DNA of 64,000 bases from assembly GCF_030380815.1 (NCBI RefSeq), contig NZ_JAUDUY010000004.1, positions 310,001-374,000 of the forward strand, written 5' to 3'. Positions 18,048 through 28,242 of this stretch are shown here, piece after piece. Position 1 is the first letter of the stretch; each line of letters starts with the position of its first letter. This stretch comes from Robiginitalea aurantiaca. GTDB lineage: Bacteria > Bacteroidota > Bacteroidia > Flavobacteriales > Flavobacteriaceae. Both the position numbers and the translations under genes were made by a program. The notes beneath the pieces are model-generated. The model was given only the letters and a program-made list of their open reading frames with translations, did no database searches and was not told the DNA's origin.

Positions 18048-19165
18048 TGAAATTAAAAATCGCTTTGCTTCCCGGAGATGGAATCGGCCCGGAGGTAATC
18101 ACCCAAGCTGTATCATGCCTGCAGGCAGTAGAAGACATCTTCGGTCACCAGTTCATATTTGCAGAAGCCCCTGTTGGGGCAACGGCTATGGACAATGGAG
18201 GAAATCCACTTCCGGCGGATACCTTGGCCCTTTGCAAACGTTCTGACGCCGTCCTTTTCGGAGCCATTGGCGATCCCAAATACGACAATGATCCGGCGGC
18301 AAAAGTCCGTCCGGAACAGGGCTTGCTGAAACTGAGGAAAGAACTGGAGCTATTCAGCAATATCCGGCCCGTACAGGTTTTCCCTACCCTGATCGAAAAT
18401 TCACCTTTGCGGAAAGAAATCATTAACGGCACAGATTTCGTAATCTTCAGGGAACTGACCGGAGGAATCTATTTCGGTGAAAAAAAACGGAGTGAGGATG
18501 GGCGAACCGCTTCCGATCTCTGTATTTATTCAGAAGAAGAAATCAGCCGTATTGCCCACCTGGCTTTTAAGGCGGCGAAGGGCCGCAGAAAAAAACTCAC
18601 CCTTGTGGACAAGGCAAACGTCCTCGAATCTTCAAGACTATGGCGCAGCGTAGTGACCAAAATCGCTGAGAGCTATCCTGAAGTAACCCTGAATTACCTG
18701 TTTGTCGATAATGCCGCCATGCAACTGATCCTCAACCCATCCCAGTTCGATGTTATACTAACTGAGAATATGTTTGGGGATATACTCTCTGACGAAGGCA
18801 GTGTTATCGGAGGATCCATAGGTTTATTGCCTTCTGCCTCCGTAGGGGAGAAATACGCCATGTTCGAACCCATTCACGGTTCCTTCCCTGAAGGGGCAGG
18901 AAAAAATATTGCCAACCCAATTGCCGCTATTCTGTCCGTAGCCATGCTCCTCGATCACTTCGGCCTCAAGGAGGAAACCAATGCCGTGATAAAGGCCGTA
19001 AACCGATCGCTGAAAGATGGTATTGTAACACCCGACCTCAATGCGAAAAGCAAATATGGCACAGATGACGTGGGACATTTCATCGCCAGTCAGATCACCG
19101 ATGCAGAGGATTATCGCGGATTGAATAAAGAGAATATCGGCTTGGGAAAATCCACGATTATTTAG
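18047..19165 (+). CDS. leuB: 3-isopropylmalate dehydrogenase
   Basis: NAD-dependent oxidative decarboxylation of 3-isopropylmalate in leucine synthesis. The 372-residue sequence has the N-terminal LLPGDGIGPEVI, the LRKELELFSNIRPVQVFP segment, the catalytic region LTLVDKANVLESSRLWR, and the NAD-binding FEPIHGSFPEGAGKNIANP. The start codon overlaps the leuA stop (TGATG), which points to coupled translation. A terminator follows 25 bp after the stop. Confidence 0.97.
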   Translation: MKLKIALLPGDGIGPEVITQAVSCLQAVEDIFGHQFIFAEAPVGATAMDNGGNPLPADTLALCKRSDAVLFGAIGDPKYDNDPAAKVRPEQGLLKLRKELELFSNIRPVQVFPTLIENSPLRKEIINGTDFVIFRELTGGIYFGEKKRSEDGRTASDLCIYSEEEISRIAHLAFKAAKGRRKKLTLVDKANVLESSRLWRSVVTKIAESYPEVTLNYLFVDNAAMQLILNPSQFDVILTENMFGDILSDEGSVIGGSIGLLPSASVGEKYAMFEPIHGSFPEGAGKNIANPIAAILSVAMLLDHFGLKEETNAVIKAVNRSLKDGIVTPDLNAKSKYGTDDVGHFIASQITDAEDYRGLNKENIGLGKSTII

Positions 19166-19190
19166 TTCCCTTTTTGAATTATCCGATCAG

Positions 19191-19219
19191 ATCCCCGTAA
19201 CAACATCCGGGGATTTTTT
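19191..19219 (+). terminator. Rho-independent terminator after leuB
   Basis: A 7-bp perfect stem (ATCCCCG, 19191-19197; CGGGGAT, 19208-19214) with a 10-base loop is followed at once by a T-run to 19219. It ends the leuAB transcript ahead of the pheT promoter. Confidence 0.85.
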
Positions 19220-19247
19220 CATTACATACTAAAGGCCCACTTGCGTA

Positions 19248-19277
19248 TTGAATTCTTTTAACATTATCTTATCTTTG
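19248..19277 (+). promoter_or_regulatory. pheT promoter (Bacteroidota type)
   Basis: TTG (19248-19250), then a 19-base spacer, then TATCTTTG (19270-19277), a perfect match to the -7 consensus TAnnTTTG of the Bacteroidota housekeeping sigma factor. The start codon lies 17 nt further on, so the leader is short. Confidence 0.75.
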
Positions 19278-19294
19278 GGAGCTTAAAGGGCATC

Positions 19295-21718
19295 ATGAAA
19301 ATCTCTTACAACTGGCTTAAACAATTCGTCGAAATCGACTGGAAATCAGAGGATATTGCCGAACTTCTTACCGATCTCGGTCTGGAAGTAGAAGGAGTCA
19401 GCAATTTCGAATCCATACCGGGTAGCCTGAAAGGGGTTGTCGTTGGGGAGGTCTTGAAATGTGAAAAACATCCAAACGCCGACAGGCTTAAAGTTTGCCT
19501 TGTGGATGTAGGAGAAAAGGAACCCCTTTCCATTGTCTGCGGCGCACCTAACGTGGCAGAAGGCCAGAAAGTTCCCGTGGCAACCGTAGGGACTACACTT
19601 TATGGATCCGATGGGAATCCCTGGAAGATTAAAAAAGGTAAAATCCGGGGCGAAGTGAGTCAGGGGATGATCTGCGCCGAAGATGAACTGGGGCTTGGGA
19701 ACAGCCATGAGGGTATTCTGGTATTGGACGCCGGCATTGACAAGGGCACCCCCTGTGAAAAGCTTTTTCCCATTGAGAAAGATGAAGTTTTTGAAATCGG
19801 GCTTACCCCGAATCGGGCAGATGCCATGAGCCATTATGGGGTTGCCAGGGATCTCCGGGCAGGCCTCAGGCAACGCAAAAAATTTCTCGAAGTACGAACG
19901 CCTTCGGTGAGCACCTTCAACATAGACGACCGCTCCCTTAGAATAGATGTTTCCGTAGAAGATTACAGCCTGGCTCCTAGGTATTGCGGGATCAGCCTGA
20001 CGAATCTTATCGTACAACCTTCGCCGGACTGGCTTCAAAACAGATTAAAGGCTATAGGGCTTAATCCGATCAACAATGTCGTGGATGCGACAAATTACGT
20101 GCTCCACGAGCTCGGACAACCCCTTCACGCTTTTGATGCAGATCGCATCTATGGCAAAAAAGTGGTCGTTAAAACCGTCAAGGCAGGGACCAAGTTCATG
20201 ACCCTGGACGGAATTGAACACACCCTTGATGCAGAAGACCTCATGATCTGTGATGGGGAAAAACCCATGTGTATTGCCGGTATTTTCGGCGGTATCAACA
20301 CCGGTGTTACTGAAGACACAAAGTCCATTTTTCTGGAAAGCGCTTACTTCGATCCGGTATCTGTGCGCAAAACTGCCAAGCGTCATGGGCTCAGTACGGA
20401 TGCCTCGTTTCGTTTTGAGCGTGGAGTCGATATTGACAATACGGAATATGCCCTGGTACGGGCCGCCATTTTAATACGTGAGCTTACCGGAGGAAATATC
20501 AGCTCAGACATCGTCGATCTCTATCCGCGGAAGATGGAAGGCCATAATGTATTTCTCCGGTTTGAAAAGATCAATGCGCTGATAGGACACGTCATACCTA
20601 AGGACACCATAAAATCTATTCTTGCCTCCCTGGACATTCAGGTGCGTAGCGTTACGGAAACCGGTCTGGGTCTTGTCATACCCTTTTACCGCGTAGACGT
20701 GCAGCGTGAAGTCGATGTTATTGAAGAAGTTCTCCGCGTTTATGGATACAATAACGTCTCGTTTAGCGAGAAATTAAATGCTTCCATTATTCCTTCCGAA
20801 TCTCTTGAGCCTCATGTATTGGAAGAGGCTATTGGAAGGCAGCTGTCCTACAATGGCTTTTATGAAATTCTGGCCAATAGCCTGACCAACCCCTCCTATC
20901 AGGAATTGTTAGCCCGGGAGTCCCAGTCGGTTGTTAGCCTTTTGAATCCATTGAGTCGGGAATTGTCTGCACTGAGAACCGATATGCTTTTTGGGGGGCT
21001 GGAAACGATAGCGCACAACCTGAATCGCAAACAACAGGATTTAAAACTCTTCGAATTCGGAAAGGTGTATCAACAGGAGAAAAGCAAACAAATAGAATCT
21101 CCGAGAATCTCCCTCCTACTTACTGGAAATGCCTACAGGGACCACTGGGCCAAACCAGAAGAAACCATGGGATTTTTCTATTTGAAGGGTGTACTGCATC
21201 AAATTCTGGAACGCGTGGGCTATACAGCCTGCCTGGAAACTCCTATTGCAGATACCCGGTTTACAGAAGGACTCCAACTCAGTGAAAATGGGGTTGAAAT
21301 CGCAACCTTCGGTTTGGTTCGCGAGGGTATTCTTGAAGCCTTTGATATCTCCCAACCCGTGCTTTACGCTGATATCAACTGGAACGCCCTATTGGCAAAA
21401 GCCTCCGAAAACACATTCGAGTATCGGGAAATTCCAAAATTTCCGGAAGTCAAGAGGGACTTTGCACTTCTTCTGGACGAACACATCACCTATCAGCAAC
21501 TGCACGAACTTTCATTTAAAGCGGAGCGATCGCTGCTGCGGGAGATGCAATTATTTGACGTTTATAAAGGGGACAAGTTGCCGAAAGGGAAAAAGTCCTA
21601 TGCGGTCAGTTTTACACTACTCAACCCTAAAAAAACACTTACCGATAAACAAATTGATTCGGCCATGAAACGGCTCCAAACCAGTTTTGAGAAAGAATTG
21701 GGTGCAGAATTAAGGTGA
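19295..21718 (+). CDS. pheT: Phenylalanine--tRNA ligase beta subunit
   Basis: Beta subunit of the alpha2-beta2 phenylalanyl-tRNA synthetase (807 residues, normal length). Domains in order are an N-terminal start MKISYNWLKQFVEI, the tRNA-binding OB domain (about 40-150, VVGEVLKCEKHPNADRLKVC), the B3/B4 editing region (with LDGIEHTLDAEDLMICD), the B5 domain, the catalytic-like core, and the C-terminal anticodon-binding FDX-ACB domain (begins near KFPEVKRDFALLLD). pheS is not adjacent. The gene has its own promoter and converges on the fasciclin gene with only 2 bp between stops. Confidence 0.98.
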   Translation: MKISYNWLKQFVEIDWKSEDIAELLTDLGLEVEGVSNFESIPGSLKGVVVGEVLKCEKHPNADRLKVCLVDVGEKEPLSIVCGAPNVAEGQKVPVATVGTTLYGSDGNPWKIKKGKIRGEVSQGMICAEDELGLGNSHEGILVLDAGIDKGTPCEKLFPIEKDEVFEIGLTPNRADAMSHYGVARDLRAGLRQRKKFLEVRTPSVSTFNIDDRSLRIDVSVEDYSLAPRYCGISLTNLIVQPSPDWLQNRLKAIGLNPINNVVDATNYVLHELGQPLHAFDADRIYGKKVVVKTVKAGTKFMTLDGIEHTLDAEDLMICDGEKPMCIAGIFGGINTGVTEDTKSIFLESAYFDPVSVRKTAKRHGLSTDASFRFERGVDIDNTEYALVRAAILIRELTGGNISSDIVDLYPRKMEGHNVFLRFEKINALIGHVIPKDTIKSILASLDIQVRSVTETGLGLVIPFYRVDVQREVDVIEEVLRVYGYNNVSFSEKLNASIIPSESLEPHVLEEAIGRQLSYNGFYEILANSLTNPSYQELLARESQSVVSLLNPLSRELSALRTDMLFGGLETIAHNLNRKQQDLKLFEFGKVYQQEKSKQIESPRISLLLTGNAYRDHWAKPEETMGFFYLKGVLHQILERVGYTACLETPIADTRFTEGLQLSENGVEIATFGLVREGILEAFDISQPVLYADINWNALLAKASENTFEYREIPKFPEVKRDFALLLDEHITYQQLHELSFKAERSLLREMQLFDVYKGDKLPKGKKSYAVSFTLLNPKKTLTDKQIDSAMKRLQTSFEKELGAELR

Positions 21719-21720
21719 TT

Positions 21721-22233
21721 TCAGGGGATCGGGGTTCCGGGAAACACAACACGGTCTATTTCATGCATCACGAAATTTTCAGTATTGGCGTCTGCTGCAA
21801 CGATTCTCGAAGTATTTCCCGAACAATCCATAAGAACAATGTCAACACCCTCCAGGGTAGCAATTAATTCCTCACCCTGAATGGTTGTGAGTATCGCAGC
21901 CCCTTCCCCCCTGCAAAGCGCTTTAAGGATTCGGGATGCCGTTAATTCTCCTGCCACTATATGATAGGATATCAGAGAATTCAGCTGTCTTTGATAGCCC
22001 GGCTGCTTTTGGTTTAATTGTTCATCCAGTTTTTGGAATGCCTTATCTGAGGGGGCGAAAATCGTAAAGGTGCCGCCATTGGCCAGGGTTTCACCGAGTT
22101 CCGAATGTCGCAAGGCTTCTGAAAAGGCTTGATACCCCTTTGCTGAAATTGAAGCTTGTGGCACCACCTGGGCCTTCAGGGACAACATCAGAAAAAAAAA
22201 CCCGCATAGCAGGTAGAAGGGGGTAATTCGCAT
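21721..22233 (-). CDS. Secreted fasciclin-domain protein
   Basis: A 170-residue protein with a signal peptide (hydrophobic 6-20) and one fasciclin (FAS1) domain. The H1 box reads TFTIFAPSDKAFQKL and the later YHIVAGELT matches the typical Y-H-V-v-x-G. The H2-like end (NFVMHEIDRVVFPG) completes the fold. FAS1 proteins are linked to adhesion in many lineages; the partner is unknown. A -7-like box (TAATTTTC) lies upstream, one base off consensus. Confidence 0.88.
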   Translation of the reverse strand: MRITPFYLLCGFFFLMLSLKAQVVPQASISAKGYQAFSEALRHSELGETLANGGTFTIFAPSDKAFQKLDEQLNQKQPGYQRQLNSLISYHIVAGELTASRILKALCRGEGAAILTTIQGEELIATLEGVDIVLMDCSGNTSRIVAADANTENFVMHEIDRVVFPGTPIP

Positions 22234-22383
22234 GGCATGGTCTTGATTGGGGCGAAAATTAAACTATCGATAAACGGTTCATTTTCATCGACAAAATAAC
22301 ACAAATCATTGAATTGATTGAAAGAATTACTACTAAAGCAGGTTTTTTAACACTTTTTAGTGCCTTATGAGGCTACTTATCGT

Positions 22384-22414
22384 TTGACATGATGGATATC
22401 ATTTTTTAACTTTG
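22384..22414 (+). promoter_or_regulatory. Promoter of the 22437 membrane-protein gene
   Basis: TTTG (22383-22386), a 20-base spacer, and TAACTTTG (22407-22414), which matches the TAnnTTTG consensus perfectly. The ATG at 22437 follows 22 nt later. Confidence 0.75.
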
Positions 22415-22436
22415 AAACATTGCTAAAAGAAAAAGA

Positions 22437-23144
22437 ATGTTTGAACGAACCAATATCGAGTTAAAGCTCGATGCAGAGCGGGGCGCTGTACCCGACCGCA
22501 CAGCCCTAGAGAACCTGCTCAAAGGCGTTGAAATCGAATTGCCCTCTTATACGGAGGCACCCGGGAAGAAGGTCAGGCCCGCATCTGTAAATCAGTTTGA
22601 CTTTGATAGCCTGGACACCTCCCGGATCTATCACCTGGATCACATCCGGAATATTTGCATCGATTACCGACTCCGTTTCCTTGACCTGAAATATTTTAAA
22701 CCGGAACTCCCCCAGGAGGCCCGGGAAGCCATTGCTGAAATCGAGGAAGTGCACCAAACCGAATTACAGGGACTTAAGATCATTGCACCATCCCGTCTTT
22801 TTAAACTGGCAGATAAAGATGACCCCCTGCTCTTTGTGCCTATGGGTAACCAATATTTTTACCTCGTCCACAAATGGGGGAACGACCTGCACCCGTTGCG
22901 CAAATTATTGGTTTGGCCCTTTAAGAGTATGGTTAATTTAATCCTGCTGATCGTCCTGGCGAGTTATTTGCTTACCCTTGTGGTACCTGAAGGACTATTT
23001 TCCAAAAACGGCAGCCAGACCGAATTCTGGATTATTTTCTTCTTTGTCCTTAAATCCGTTATGGCAATTGCCATTTACTTCGGTATTGCCAAAGGGAAAA
23101 ATTTCAATCCGGCCATTTGGAACAGCAAGTATTTCAACGCCTGA
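22437..23144 (+). CDS. Conserved-looking membrane protein, unknown function
   Basis: A 235-residue protein: a soluble N-terminal part (1-155) with a central segment HIRNICIDYRLRFLDLKYF, then two transmembrane helices (about 163-183, LILLIVLASYLLTLV; about 198-218, WIIFFFVLKSVMAIAIYF) and a short basic tail. There is no signal peptide, so the large domain is probably cytoplasmic. I recognise no family. The gene has a strong promoter of its own and no obvious operon partner. Confidence 0.72.
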   Translation: MFERTNIELKLDAERGAVPDRTALENLLKGVEIELPSYTEAPGKKVRPASVNQFDFDSLDTSRIYHLDHIRNICIDYRLRFLDLKYFKPELPQEAREAIAEIEEVHQTELQGLKIIAPSRLFKLADKDDPLLFVPMGNQYFYLVHKWGNDLHPLRKLLVWPFKSMVNLILLIVLASYLLTLVVPEGLFSKNGSQTEFWIIFFFVLKSVMAIAIYFGIAKGKNFNPAIWNSKYFNA

Positions 23145-23203
23145 AAGCGCAGAAACCGAGCTAACCCCATTAAGAAGTAGCAAGTTCTGAAGCGTGCCAC
23201 CTC

Positions 23204-24934
<1,731 letters not shown>

Positions 24935-24972
24935 TTAACTAGCTCTTAACAAGGGGCCTATCCCGCTTTCTT

Positions 24973-24980
24973 TAGCTTTG
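24973..24980 (+). promoter_or_regulatory. -7 box of the TlpA-like lipoprotein gene
   Basis: TAGCTTTG, an exact TAnnTTTG match, 11 nt before the first possible ATG and 26 nt before the second. There is no convincing -33 TTG. Confidence 0.5.
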
Positions 24981-24991
24981 TAATTGATTCC

Positions 24992-26395
24992 ATGTGGAAA
25001 GACTCTATGATAAGATTTTTATCGTTGCTTATTTTAGTTGGGGTATGGGGGTGTCAGGAAGCAGTAGAAGACTCCAATCCTGTATACATTTCGGGGGAAA
25101 TTGTAAACCCAACCGACCCTTACGTCATTCTTTTTAAAGGGGAAGAGCCTTTGGATTCTGCCCTGCTTGATGCGCAGAACCGGTTCGTGCTCCGCATTGA
25201 TTCCCTTGAAAACGGACTCTACAATTTCTTTCACCGACCAGAGTTCCAGTATATCTACCTCGAACAGGGGGACAGCATTCAGGTCCGCCTAAATACAGTT
25301 GCCTTTGATGAATCCCTCGTCTTTTCAGGTTCTGGAGAAGGGGTAAACAATTTTCTCATCGATTTCTTTCTCGAATCTGAAGGAGAAGAAAACCTGATCC
25401 GCGAAATGTTCATTCCGATGGAGCCATCGGCCTTCAGCGTAAAGCTGGATTCCCTCAAGGCCAGAAAGCTGAGACAACTCGATGAGCTCAAAACCGAATT
25501 CCCCATAACAGAGGGTGCCTATCACACGGCCAAGGCCAGTATCCTCTACAAGAATTACTACTACAAAGAAAAATACCCGTTTTGGCACCGCAAACTAACC
25601 GGAGATGCCAAAGGGGTGCATGAGCTTCCGGAGGATTTCTACGCGTACAGGTCAGAGGTGACCTATGATGATCCCAGCCTGACCTTCCTCAAGCCATATC
25701 ACGACTTTATGATTTTCCATATTGGAAATCTCGCTTATATGGGGTGTAAAAAAGCCTGTGAAATCAGCTCGGATAATAAGGTGGGTAATCAACTCCATTT
25801 CAATCAGCACCAACTGCAGTTGATAGATAGTCTGGTTACCGGGGATGAATTGAGGGACAACCTTTTTAGAACGGTCGCATTTGACTATTTACTCAAGTAT
25901 GACTCTCAGGAGAACCTGGATCAGTTTATGTCCGATTTTCACAAGCGATCTGAAAACAACAGGCATAATCAGGAAATCGATGCCCTGAGCGAGGCGATCC
26001 GAAAACTGAGTACAGATGAGGTAATGCCCGATCTGACGGTGGAAGATGCTGCAGGGAAAGTCCATAGTCTCCGGGATATCGCAGGAGCCGGTCCGGTCGT
26101 CTTTTACTTTTGGTCCGGCCCACAGCAACATCACCTGGCCAATATCACCCGTAGAATAGGCTCCCTGAAAGAGGAATACAAGGAATATCGGTTTGTTGGG
26201 ATCTGCCTGCGCACGGAGAAAGCCCGTTGGAATTCAATGGTTTCTACCTACGGACTGAATGCGGAGGATCAATATTGGGCTGAGGATTTTGAAGACTTCG
26301 CCCATACGCTGGTGGTTTATCACCCCTACAAGAGTATCGTTGCCAGAAACGGGAAGATTGTCAATGGTTTTGCCAACCTCAACACTTCGTTCTAA
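24992..26395 (+). CDS. TlpA-like lipoprotein without CxxC
   Basis: A 467-residue lipoprotein; the lipobox VWGC places the lipidated Cys at residue 21 (16 from the second ATG at 25007, an equally good start). The N-terminal part (about 30-115) is a beta-sandwich of the kind found before TlpA/AhpC modules in Bacteroidota, the middle is helical, and the C-terminal part (about 345-467) is a thioredoxin-like fold beginning MPDLTVEDAAGKVHSLRDI. At the spot where thioredoxins have W-C-x-x-C the sequence is FYFWSGPQQHH, so no redox cysteines exist. It is therefore probably not an oxidoreductase. The role is unknown. Confidence 0.8.
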   Translation: MWKDSMIRFLSLLILVGVWGCQEAVEDSNPVYISGEIVNPTDPYVILFKGEEPLDSALLDAQNRFVLRIDSLENGLYNFFHRPEFQYIYLEQGDSIQVRLNTVAFDESLVFSGSGEGVNNFLIDFFLESEGEENLIREMFIPMEPSAFSVKLDSLKARKLRQLDELKTEFPITEGAYHTAKASILYKNYYYKEKYPFWHRKLTGDAKGVHELPEDFYAYRSEVTYDDPSLTFLKPYHDFMIFHIGNLAYMGCKKACEISSDNKVGNQLHFNQHQLQLIDSLVTGDELRDNLFRTVAFDYLLKYDSQENLDQFMSDFHKRSENNRHNQEIDALSEAIRKLSTDEVMPDLTVEDAAGKVHSLRDIAGAGPVVFYFWSGPQQHHLANITRRIGSLKEEYKEYRFVGICLRTEKARWNSMVSTYGLNAEDQYWAEDFEDFAHTLVVYHPYKSIVARNGKIVNGFANLNTSF

Positions 26396-26486
26396 CGCTT
26401 CCGGATACCCGGATAAGAGGGAGTAAAAAGTGCAATAAAACACCTGGGCACAACTCTAGCCCGGGGCATTCGAAATCCATACAGGT

Positions 26487-27143
26487 CTACGCGTTCCCTT
26501 TTCGATAATCAGCCAGAAACTTTTCGAGACCGCTGTCGGTTAGCGGATGTTTTAAGAGGCTTTCAATTGAAGAGAGTGGCCCTGTCATCACGTCCGCACC
26601 CAACCTGGCACAATCGATTATGTGCATCGCATGGCGAACAGAGGCAGCCAGAATTTGGGTCTCAAAGGCATAGTTGTCGTAAATCTCCCGAATTTCAGCT
26701 ATAAGCCTTAAACCATCTGAGGAGATATCATCCAAGCGCCCTATAAACGGGGATACATAGGTAGCTCCTGCTTTCGCAGCCAAAAGTGCCTGCCCGGGTG
26801 AGAAAACCAGGGTGCAGTTTGTTCGGATACCATTTAGGGAAAAGTACCTCAGCGCTTTGACACCGTCGCGAATCATTGGAACTTTTACGACGATTTGTTC
26901 GTGCAAATCAGCAAGCTCCTCCCCTTCTTTGATCATTTCGTCAAAGGTGGTCCCGATTACCTCGGCAGACACGTCACCCTGAGCGATATTGCAGATTTCG
27001 ACATAGTGCTTCAGAATATTGTTCTTACCCGTAATCCCTTCCTTAGCCATTAAGGAGGGGTTTGTGGTAACCCCGTCCAGAACGCCGAGTTCTTCGGCCT
27101 CCCGAATCTGATCCAAATTTGCAGTATCGATAAAAAATTTCAT
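26487..27143 (-). CDS. Transaldolase, small TalC-type
   Basis: A 218-residue class I aldolase of the TalC/fructose-6-phosphate aldolase group, acting in the non-oxidative pentose phosphate pathway. The Schiff-base lysine is K87 in IVVKVP. TTNPSL near residue 26 and the phosphate-binding [11 protein letters not shown] are present. At the position of E. coli FsaA Tyr131 this protein has Phe ([11 protein letters not shown]), and phenylalanine there is tied to transaldolase rather than aldolase activity. A transaldolase call is therefore favoured. Confidence 0.92.
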   Translation of the reverse strand: MKFFIDTANLDQIREAEELGVLDGVTTNPSLMAKEGITGKNNILKHYVEICNIAQGDVSAEVIGTTFDEMIKEGEELADLHEQIVVKVPMIRDGVKALRYFSLNGIRTNCTLVFSPGQALLAAKAGATYVSPFIGRLDDISSDGLRLIAEIREIYDNYAFETQILAASVRHAMHIIDCARLGADVMTGPLSSIESLLKHPLTDSGLEKFLADYRKGNA

Positions 27144-27192
27144 GATATAAAGGTTTTAAGGTGGGTAATTCCAGCACTATCGAGCGGCAAAA

Positions 27193-28008
27193 TTACAACT
27201 TATAGTGATTTAACAAGAGTCGTTCATACAATTTGTCCGGAAGGAGTTTTTTGAGCGTTATGGAGAATCGCTGAAGTGGGCTTCCCACCGTATAATGCAC
27301 ACTGGGATTTTTCTTCCTGAGGATTTGAAAAACTTTGTGCGCTACGGCATCCGGTGGTTTTGCTTCACCCACATGTTCATCCATCAAGGAGAGGCTATGC
27401 TTATAGGTGTCGCGGTAAGGGGAATCCTCGAGAATCGGGCTGTGGTAACGACCAGAGGCGATATTGGTGGCAAAATCACCGGGGGCCAGACTACTCATTC
27501 GGATGCCGAATGCCCTGAGTTCCATCCTGTAGGCTTCGGTTACCAGTTCCAGAGCACCTTTGGTGGCAGAGTAAATTCCTCGGAAGGGCAGTCCCATATA
27601 ACCTGCAACCGATGTGATATTCAGAATAAAGCCCTTTTTACGTTCCCTCATATGTGGCAGCACTTCCTGAATCATCCGCAATGGCCCGTGGAGGTTTGTC
27701 TCAAATGCATTGAGGGCTGCACTGTGCGGTGTCTCCTCCAGGGGTCCGGTAATACCAACACCTGCATTATTGATCAGGATATCAATACGTTCTTCCCTTC
27801 GAATCAGTGCTTCCACAGCCTCCCGAACGGAAGCTGATTCCTGAACATCCATTTTGAGAAGTGGAAAATCGTTAAAATCAGGGTATTTCAGAGGATTCCG
27901 AGCCGTGCCATATACGATATAGCCCTGGGACTTCAAAAAGCGTCCAATGCATCTTCCAATTCCGGAAGAGCCCCCTGTAATGAGAACAACTTCAGCAGGT
28001 GGTTTCAT
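27193..28008 (-). CDS. Short-chain dehydrogenase/reductase
   Basis: Classical SDR of 271 residues. The Rossmann motif is TGGSSGIG (about 11-18), NNAG is near residue 83, the catalytic S and Y-x-x-x-K appear as NITSVAGYMG and YSATKGALE, and the PG motif follows (SLAPGDFATN). A C-terminal extension (about 240-271) rich in Leu and Lys may associate with the membrane. The substrate cannot be named. It lies 49 bp upstream of the transaldolase gene on the same strand. Confidence 0.88.
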   Translation of the reverse strand: MKPPAEVVLITGGSSGIGRCIGRFLKSQGYIVYGTARNPLKYPDFNDFPLLKMDVQESASVREAVEALIRREERIDILINNAGVGITGPLEETPHSAALNAFETNLHGPLRMIQEVLPHMRERKKGFILNITSVAGYMGLPFRGIYSATKGALELVTEAYRMELRAFGIRMSSLAPGDFATNIASGRYHSPILEDSPYRDTYKHSLSLMDEHVGEAKPPDAVAHKVFQILRKKNPSVHYTVGSPLQRFSITLKKLLPDKLYERLLLNHYKL

Positions 28009-28078
28009 AAGCGCAAAATACTAAAAAAGCCTTTGAAAGCAGTGACCGGCAAGGGTTTAAAACCTGAGTATAGGGCAT

Positions 28079-28181
28079 AAAAAAACGGCAAGCTACCTAC
28101 ATCGCACTGCTACGACCACATACCCTTGCTGCGTTCCCACCCTGGGGGATTCTGCAGGAGCTAGTCGTGTAGGACTTGCCG
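28079..28181 (-). ncRNA. ffs: Signal recognition particle RNA (4.5S type)
   Basis: On the minus strand the ends CGGCAAG (28181-28175) and CTTGCCG (28092-28086) pair to close a roughly 96-nt RNA. The apical part has the conserved SRP helix-8 signature GGGAACGCAGCAAGGGTA in place of the E. coli GGAAG/AGCAGCC loops, and GTGCGATGTAG follows on the 3' side. A run of seven T residues (28085-28079) after the closing stem is the terminator. A perfect -7 box and a -33 TTG precede it. It pairs with Ffh for co-translational targeting. Confidence 0.93.
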
Positions 28182-28185
28182 AATG

Positions 28186-28216
28186 CAAATATACATTCTT
28201 TTTGTGTTTGTGACAA
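28186..28216 (-). promoter_or_regulatory. SRP RNA promoter
   Basis: Minus-strand TTG (28216-28214), a 20-base spacer, and TATATTTG (28193-28186), an exact TAnnTTTG. Only 4 nt separate the box from the paired 5' end of the RNA at 28181, which gives an internal measure of the distance from -7 box to transcription start. Confidence 0.82.
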
Positions 28217-28238
28217 TGCATTTACATGTGTAATTTAG
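28207..28238 (+). promoter_or_regulatory. Promoter of glutaminyl cyclase gene (possible leaderless start)
   Basis: TTTG (28207-28210), a 20-base spacer, and TAATTTAG (28231-28238), one base off TAnnTTTG. The ATG at 28243 follows after 4 nt. It overlaps the divergent SRP RNA promoter. Confidence 0.6.
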
Positions 28239-28242
28239 CATC

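Noticed and set aside
28009-28242. Small protein gene between the SDR and glutaminyl cyclase genes
   Set aside because: The region is accounted for by the SRP RNA and its overlapping promoters; the open frame crossing it is antisense to the cyclase start.
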